Of a stretch of DNA of 64,000 nucleotides, positions 59,551 to 64,000 are shown in pieces. The position numbers were made by a program, and so were the translations under genes. Numbering within the stretch: position 1 is the first letter of the stretch; each line of letters begins with the position of its first letter. The notes beneath the pieces were generated by a model. The model made no database searches. It was not told where the DNA came from and was given only the letters and a program-made list of their open reading frames with translations. The stretch is from an uncultured Bacteroidota bacterium (lineage in GTDB: Bacteria; Bacteroidota; Bacteroidia; JADZBD01), in NCBI GenBank assembly GCA_937924855.1, contig CALEYQ010000057.1:1-64000 (forward strand), read 5' to 3'.

Positions 59551-61453
59551 ATTTCTTCTTTTTCACTTGTTTTACGCGCTCCCGCTGCTGGCGCTGCATT
59601 TCATCAAGGCGCTTTTGCCAACGCGAAACTTTGACAGGCTTCTTTTTGTTTTCTTCAATCACGGCCCGTAACTTGTTTTCATCCATAAACAATCCCATCA
59701 GCCAGGTTTGGGCAAACGAAATCATATTTGCCAGAAAGTAATAATAACTCAAGCCAGCCGAAAAATTATTCATGAAAGGAAGGAACATAATGGGCATAAG
59801 GTATATCATGTATTTCATGCCGGGCATCTGGTTGTTTTGCCCCATTAACTGACTGTTCGAAAAAGTATAAAGCAAGGTGGATCCTGTCATCAGAATTGCA
59901 AACAGACTCATGTGATCCCCATAAATGGTTTCTATAATGGGGATTTTCCCAAAATCCCAGATGCTGTCGTAAGTGCTAAGGTCATCCGCCCAGAGGAATG
60001 CCTGCTGACGCAATTCAATAGAAGCAGGGAAAAATCTAACCAGAGCAATCAGAATTGGGAATTGTAGCAGTACGGGAATACAACCCGCCAGTGGGTTAAC
60101 CCCGGCTTTTTTATACAAAGCCATTTGAGCCTGCTGTTTTTCAAGCGGTGGACGATTTTCGAATTTTTTGCTAAGCTCATCCAACTCAGGTTTTAACACC
60201 CGCATTTTTGCACTCGACAAATATGTTTTGTAGGCAATCGGAAACAAAATCATCTTGATGATAAGAGTCAGGCACAGAATTATTATGCCGTAATTCCAGT
60301 TCAGGTTGTCGAAAAAGTTGAATATGGGAATTACCAGAAATTTATTTACCCATCCGAATATTCCCCAGCCAAGAGGAATTATTTTTTCAAGGCCCTGATC
60401 ATAGGCTTTGAGGGTTTGATAATGATTCGGACCCAGGTACAAGTTGAGCGAAAATTGCTCGCTCGGTTGATGTTCGTAGGAAATAGGAACAATGGCATGA
60501 AACTTTTTCACAAGGCTGTCATCGCGACCCATATAGGAACTGAGAAACGAGCCCTGGTTGTCAAAATGTTCTTTGGCAATTAACAGGGTTGAGAAAAACT
60601 GTTGTTTGAATCCAAGCCATTTCACCTTTGCCTTTAGCCCAAGGCTATCGTCATGCATTTCGGAAAGATAGTCGGCCTCTTCGTCGAGATATTTGAAATA
60701 AATAGTGCTGGCGTCGCGTTGGTTTTTAATGGTTTTTTCCTGGGAAGGTGTGGCCATGTCCCATGAAAAATCGAGCAGCGACTGGTTTCGGGGAATTACC
60801 TGAGCCAGTCCCTCAAATCCAATGTCGAAACCAACCATGAAATCATTGCCACGAATTGTATAGGTGTAAACAAGGTGTTTTCCTTCGCCCGCAGGTAGTT
60901 TAAAAGAAAACCTGAGCGAGTCTTTCCCGCTCACTTTCCCTGACTTTCCTTCGGGAATAAAATAAAAATCAGAAGTGTTTAATTGAGTTTTTTCGGTAAC
61001 CAGAGAAAGCCCGTAGTTCGACCAACCTTTTGGGAAAAGGTAGAGCGGCTTCCCGTCGTAGGTTTTATAATCTTTAAGTAAAACAGAAACTATTTGTCCG
61101 CCTCGGTTGGAAAGCTCAAGAATGAAATGTTCATTTTCCAGCGTAAAGCTCGAATCAACACCGGAAGCCTGAGGATAAAAAACGCCCAGACGAGCCATTT
61201 CTTCGGCCTTTTTTAAGGAATCTCCTGTGAGAAGGGAAAGGGTGTCAGTTTTTGCTGTAACAGGGGAAAGGGTGTCCGGAAGACTAACCACCCGGGTGGT
61301 ATCTTTTTTGATTTCCAGCGCTGCCAGTGAATCCTGAACACGCTTGCGTTCTGCAATTTCTTCCTGGCTTGGAGCCGACCAATACAGCCAGCCAAACATA
61401 ATGGCTCCTATGAGGAGAATTCCAATTACGGTATTACGGTCAAATCCCTGCAT
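59549..61453 (-). CDS. yidC: Membrane protein insertase YidC
   Basis: A 634-residue inner-membrane insertase. It begins with a single N-terminal helix (FDRNTVIGILLIGAIMFGWLYW), followed by a large periplasmic beta domain (residues 90-355) typical of Gram-negative YidC. The conserved five-helix core follows with YKTYLSSAKMRVLKPELDEL, KKAGVNPLAGCIPVLLQFPILIALV and FSAGLSYYYFLANMISF. A basic C-terminal tail ends in several lysines. It inserts membrane proteins alone or with SecYEG. It follows pyrG by 64 bases; a TAGGTTTG box lies just upstream. Confidence 0.94.
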   Translation of the reverse strand: MQGFDRNTVIGILLIGAIMFGWLYWSAPSQEEIAERKRVQDSLAALEIKKDTTRVVSLPDTLSPVTAKTDTLSLLTGDSLKKAEEMARLGVFYPQASGVDSSFTLENEHFILELSNRGGQIVSVLLKDYKTYDGKPLYLFPKGWSNYGLSLVTEKTQLNTSDFYFIPEGKSGKVSGKDSLRFSFKLPAGEGKHLVYTYTIRGNDFMVGFDIGFEGLAQVIPRNQSLLDFSWDMATPSQEKTIKNQRDASTIYFKYLDEEADYLSEMHDDSLGLKAKVKWLGFKQQFFSTLLIAKEHFDNQGSFLSSYMGRDDSLVKKFHAIVPISYEHQPSEQFSLNLYLGPNHYQTLKAYDQGLEKIIPLGWGIFGWVNKFLVIPIFNFFDNLNWNYGIIILCLTLIIKMILFPIAYKTYLSSAKMRVLKPELDELSKKFENRPPLEKQQAQMALYKKAGVNPLAGCIPVLLQFPILIALVRFFPASIELRQQAFLWADDLSTYDSIWDFGKIPIIETIYGDHMSLFAILMTGSTLLYTFSNSQLMGQNNQMPGMKYMIYLMPIMFLPFMNNFSAGLSYYYFLANMISFAQTWLMGLFMDENKLRAVIEENKKKPVKVSRWQKRLDEMQRQQRERVKQVKKKK

Positions 61454-61464
61454 TTTTCAGACCG

Positions 61465-61472
61465 CAAACCTA
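61465..61472 (-). promoter_or_regulatory. -7 promoter box TAGGTTTG before yidC
   Basis: The minus strand reads TAGGTTTG, an exact TAnnTTTG match, 11 bases before the yidC ATG in the 64-base gap after pyrG. A -33 element is not clear. It may add an internal promoter to a pyrG-yidC transcript. Confidence 0.4.
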
Positions 61473-61517
61473 CATTTTTTTTGCTTACGGGAGGGACAGG
61501 AAGGGAAGTATTTTGAA

Positions 61518-63143
61518 TTAATGTGTGGCTTTAAGGCTTGAAATTTCAATGGCCGCCTTTACGAAATGAACAAACAGGGGATGTGGCTTTTCTACCGTGC
61601 TTTTATATTCAGGGTGAAACTGAACTCCGACAAACCAGGGATGGTTTTTCAATTCAATAATTTCTACCAGCCCGCTCTGGGGATTAATTCCGGATCCCAG
61701 CATACCAGCTTTCTCAAAATCGGCCAGATATTCATTGTTGAACTCATAACGATGGCGGTGCCTTTCGTTGATTTCTGTTTTTTTATAAATTTCTGCAGCA
61801 CGGGTTCCGTCGGTAATCCGGCAAGGGTAGGAACCAAGACGCATGGTTCCGCCTTTCTCCGTAATTTTTTTCTGTGACTCCAGCAGATCAATAACCGGAT
61901 TGGTTGTGCCCGGATTCATTTCGGTGGAATTGGCATCCTTAAATCCGAGAACATTGCGCGCAAATTCAATAGCAGCACATTGCATGCCCAGACAAATACC
62001 TAAAAAGGGAATGTGGTTTTCCCGTGCATATTGAATGGCTTGTATTTTTCCTTCTATGCCCCGTTGTCCAAACCCGGGAGCTACCAAAATGCCAAATAAT
62101 CCCTTCAGTTTTTCCTTCACATTCGAAGCATTGATGCTCTCGCTGTGAATCCATTCCAATTCAACCTTGCAATAATTATTTGCCCCGGCATGAACAAAGG
62201 ATTCGGCAATGGATTTATAAGAGTCTTTCAGTTCAATGTATTTTCCAACCAAACCAATTTTAACCACCGATTTGGGGTTTTTCAAACGGGTAAGAAATTC
62301 CTTCCACTGACTCAGATCGGGATTTTCTGCTGCGGGAATATTCAATTTCCGTAATACTTCCTGGTCGAGTTTTTCTTTTTCAAGGTGTAAGGGGACTTCA
62401 TAAATGGTGCTTGCGTCTTTGGCTTCGATTACCGAGCTGGTTTCCACGTTGCAAAACAAAGCCACTTTCTTTTTTATGTCGGCCGACAATTCCCGGTCTG
62501 TTCGGCAAACAAGAATATCGGGCTGAACCCCATATTCGAGTAATACCTTCACACTGTGCTGGGTTGGTTTGGTTTTAAGCTCTCCGGAAGCGGACAGATA
62601 AGGAATCAGGGTAAGGTGAATCACCAAACAATCTTTCCCCAGTTCCCATTTCATCTGACGCACGGCTTCGATGTAGGGTAAAGATTCAATGTCACCCACG
62701 GTTCCGCCTATTTCAGTAATTACAAACTGGTTCTTACCCTGCTTTCCAACAAGCTTTATCCAACGTTTTATTTCGTCGGTAATGTGCGGAATTACCTGAA
62801 CGGTTTTGCCCAGAAATTCACCTTTTCTCTCTTTTTCGATTACCGTCTGGTAAATTCTTCCGGTGGTTACATTATTGGCCTGTGAGGTGGCCGTATTCAG
62901 AAATCGTTCGTAATGCCCAAGGTCCAGATCGGTTTCCGCTCCGTCGTCGGTTACGAAACATTCGCCGTGTTCGTAGGGGTTTAAAGTGCCGGGATCAACA
63001 TTAATATAAGGGTCGAGCTTTTGAATGGTAACGGAAAAGCCCCTCGATTGGAGCAATTTGGCCAGGGATGCCGCAACAATTCCCTTTCCCAAAGAAGAGG
63101 TTACGCCTCCCGTAACAAAAATGTATTTTATGGAATTCGACAT
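61518..63143 (-). CDS. pyrG: CTP synthase
   Basis: A 541-residue amidoligase starting at ATG 63143, where the family N-terminus (SIKYIFVTGGVTSSLGKGI) begins. The synthetase domain has LDPYINVDPGTLNPYEHGECFVTDDGAETDLDLGHYERF and IGGTVGDIES. The glutaminase domain has the nucleophile Cys384 in LGICLGMQC and the HPEYKS triad end. It converts UTP to CTP using glutamine nitrogen. It is divergent from the truncated exported gene at the window edge. Confidence 0.95.
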   Translation of the reverse strand: MSNSIKYIFVTGGVTSSLGKGIVAASLAKLLQSRGFSVTIQKLDPYINVDPGTLNPYEHGECFVTDDGAETDLDLGHYERFLNTATSQANNVTTGRIYQTVIEKERKGEFLGKTVQVIPHITDEIKRWIKLVGKQGKNQFVITEIGGTVGDIESLPYIEAVRQMKWELGKDCLVIHLTLIPYLSASGELKTKPTQHSVKVLLEYGVQPDILVCRTDRELSADIKKKVALFCNVETSSVIEAKDASTIYEVPLHLEKEKLDQEVLRKLNIPAAENPDLSQWKEFLTRLKNPKSVVKIGLVGKYIELKDSYKSIAESFVHAGANNYCKVELEWIHSESINASNVKEKLKGLFGILVAPGFGQRGIEGKIQAIQYARENHIPFLGICLGMQCAAIEFARNVLGFKDANSTEMNPGTTNPVIDLLESQKKITEKGGTMRLGSYPCRITDGTRAAEIYKKTEINERHRHRYEFNNEYLADFEKAGMLGSGINPQSGLVEIIELKNHPWFVGVQFHPEYKSTVEKPHPLFVHFVKAAIEISSLKATH

Positions 63144-63158
63144 TAGGGTACGGATGGG

Positions 63159-63166
63159 CAAAGTTA
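63159..63166 (-). promoter_or_regulatory. -7 promoter box TAACTTTG before pyrG
   Basis: The minus strand reads TAACTTTG, 15 bases before the pyrG ATG, the same octamer as the efp and rsfS boxes. The -33 half is not obvious. Confidence 0.5.
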
Positions 63167-63213
63167 GGAAATATTGATTGGATTATAGGTTCCCATTTTG
63201 TAATTTAGCCTGA

Positions 63214-64000
63214 ATGGGCATTGTTTTTAAGCATTTTCTTTTCTTTTTGTTTGCTTTTTTTTCCTGGACTTCTTTTTTCGGCCAGCAACCCTTTGTTTTC
63301 GACCCTGTAAATGGCTTTATGGTTATGGCCGAGCCCACCGTTCCCATAACAGGTGCCTATTTCGATCATCAGGTAGCCCGCGGCTCCCAATATTTTTGGG
63401 AGTATCGAACCCGACCTCTTGCATCCATGGGCTTTTCGGCGGGGTACTTTCGGGCAAAACCGGTTTTTACGGGTTCTTCAGGAAGAACCATTTTCGACTT
63501 TTCCCTGCGTTACCGGAATCAGGTGAATACTATTTCCTATGAAGGTTGGGAAGGAGGAAACTCCATGCAGACTTATTTTTCAGGTCAGGGGAAAGTGGTT
63601 TTAAAGCTCCGCAGTGCCTTGGTTTCCGTTGGCCTGATGCATGAATATTTTTTCGGGAAAAAGCCCTGGCGGCTTTTACACGGCCTGGGTCTGGAGGCCG
63701 GTCAGGTTCTGTTTTCCGGTCTCAGGCAGGAGCGGGAAGGAACTTTGTACGATTTTCAAACAGAAAGTCCTGTGAATGAAACTATCCGTTCTTCGGATTT
63801 TTGGCCCTCAGCTTTTCACATTCCAGACTTGAAAATCAATTATTTTTTTGGGGTGCCTTTTTTCTCAGGAAAAACGGCCATTTGTCCATTTTTTATGACC
63901 GGCCTGGTTAACATAGCGCAAATGGTGCCTCGTCCTCCGCCTGAGAAAAAGCCTCTTATTATAAAACGTGAATATTATAAGGATTTCTCCTTAGGGTTGC
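63214..64000 (+). CDS. Exported protein of unknown function, probable beta-barrel (3' truncated)
   Basis: The reading frame is open from ATG 63214 to the window end (262 codons). A signal peptide (KHFLFFLFAFFSWTSFFGQ) is followed by strand-rich sequence with aromatic repeats (RSALVSVGLMHEYFFGK, HGLGLEAGQVLFSGL, KINYFFGVPFF). This suggests an outer-membrane barrel, but the C-terminus is missing and no family is recognised. TAATTTAG at 63201-63208 with a TTG 20 bases upstream may be its promoter. It is divergent from pyrG, with 70 bases between starts. Confidence 0.6.
   Translation, partial: MGIVFKHFLFFLFAFFSWTSFFGQQPFVFDPVNGFMVMAEPTVPITGAYFDHQVARGSQYFWEYRTRPLASMGFSAGYFRAKPVFTGSSGRTIFDFSLRYRNQVNTISYEGWEGGNSMQTYFSGQGKVVLKLRSALVSVGLMHEYFFGKKPWRLLHGLGLEAGQVLFSGLRQEREGTLYDFQTESPVNETIRSSDFWPSAFHIPDLKINYFFGVPFFSGKTAICPFFMTGLVNIAQMVPRPPPEKKPLIIKREYYKDFSLGL

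Noticed and set aside
1..64000. Search by eye for tRNA, rRNA, CRISPR arrays, transposases, integrases and attachment-site repeats.
   Set aside because: None was recognised; genes fill nearly the whole window and gaps are too short for most of these.

Overview
The window is a gene-dense stretch of a Bacteroidota chromosome, probably from an aerobic or facultative environmental lineage. The evidence is: type IX secretion (T9SS) sorting tails on two proteins; many outer-membrane beta-barrels and lipoproteins of families typical of the phylum (DUF4421, DUF4920); near absence of Shine-Dalgarno sequences; Bacteroidota -7 promoter boxes of the form TAnnTTTG; and the birA / rsfS-ftsH-LUD-cdsA gene order. 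MiaE (an O2-dependent tRNA hydroxylase), aconitase and a c-type cytochrome suggest respiratory life with oxygen. I see no rRNA, tRNA, CRISPR array, prophage or insertion sequence. No gap between genes exceeds about 140 bases.

Layout. 1-6100: tail of a T9SS-exported protein, an outer-membrane barrel, a TPR-SpoIIE phosphatase broken by one in-frame TAA, a GlcD-type FAD oxidase, a DUF3307 membrane protein and an uncharacterised exported protein. 6100-13450 (minus strand): an envelope and redox cluster (DUF3592, a periplasmic protein, DUF2306-like, DUF4920 lipoprotein, haem c lipoprotein, T9SS beta-propeller), then P5C dehydrogenase and a second TPR-SpoIIE phosphatase. 13500-24700: miaE; a minus-strand run of a third TPR-SpoIIE phosphatase, APC permease, 51-residue membrane peptide, a paralogue of the exported protein at 4938, and a MerR regulator; then a repeat protein, ornithine aminotransferase, GNAT, DEAD-box helicase, Kdo transferase and a barrel protein. 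24800-38000: surface polysaccharide genes (sugar aminotransferase, UDP-glucose dehydrogenase, glycosyltransferase, a flippase broken by one in-frame TAA, two Wzz-like proteins, Wzy-like polymerase), with RNase HII and a 920-residue membrane-anchored propeller protein, closed by a GAF-like SpoIIE phosphatase. 38100-45100: LpxD-like acyltransferase with efp, then a sugar-scavenging cassette (MFS permease, ROK kinase, GH92 alpha-mannosidase). 45100-54000: aconitase, DUF4421 protein, conserved unknown, UMF1-type MFS, LutA-like protein, DinB, NUDIX, pyrE, SRPBCC and birA. 54000-64000: rsfS, ftsH, LUD protein, cdsA, glutamate dehydrogenase, yidC, pyrG and a truncated exported protein.

How the genes work together. 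Three themes recur. (1) Signalling: four PP2C/SpoIIE serine phosphatases with different sensor halves lie within 38 kb, and no anti-sigma kinase or STAS partner is visible. (2) Glutamate: ornithine aminotransferase, P5C dehydrogenase and glutamate dehydrogenase carry ornithine and proline carbon to 2-oxoglutarate beside aconitase. (3) Envelope: Kdo transfer, LpxD-like acylation, a Wzx/Wzy/Wzz-type polysaccharide route, YidC, FtsH and CdsA.

The most useful observations for follow-up are the two genes each interrupted by a single in-frame TAA, the uncharacterised YPFSGPD paralogue family lying beside SpoIIE genes, -7 promoter boxes placed 3-4 bases before start codons, a perfect terminator ending three bases before the next start codon, and a series of overlapping convergent gene ends.
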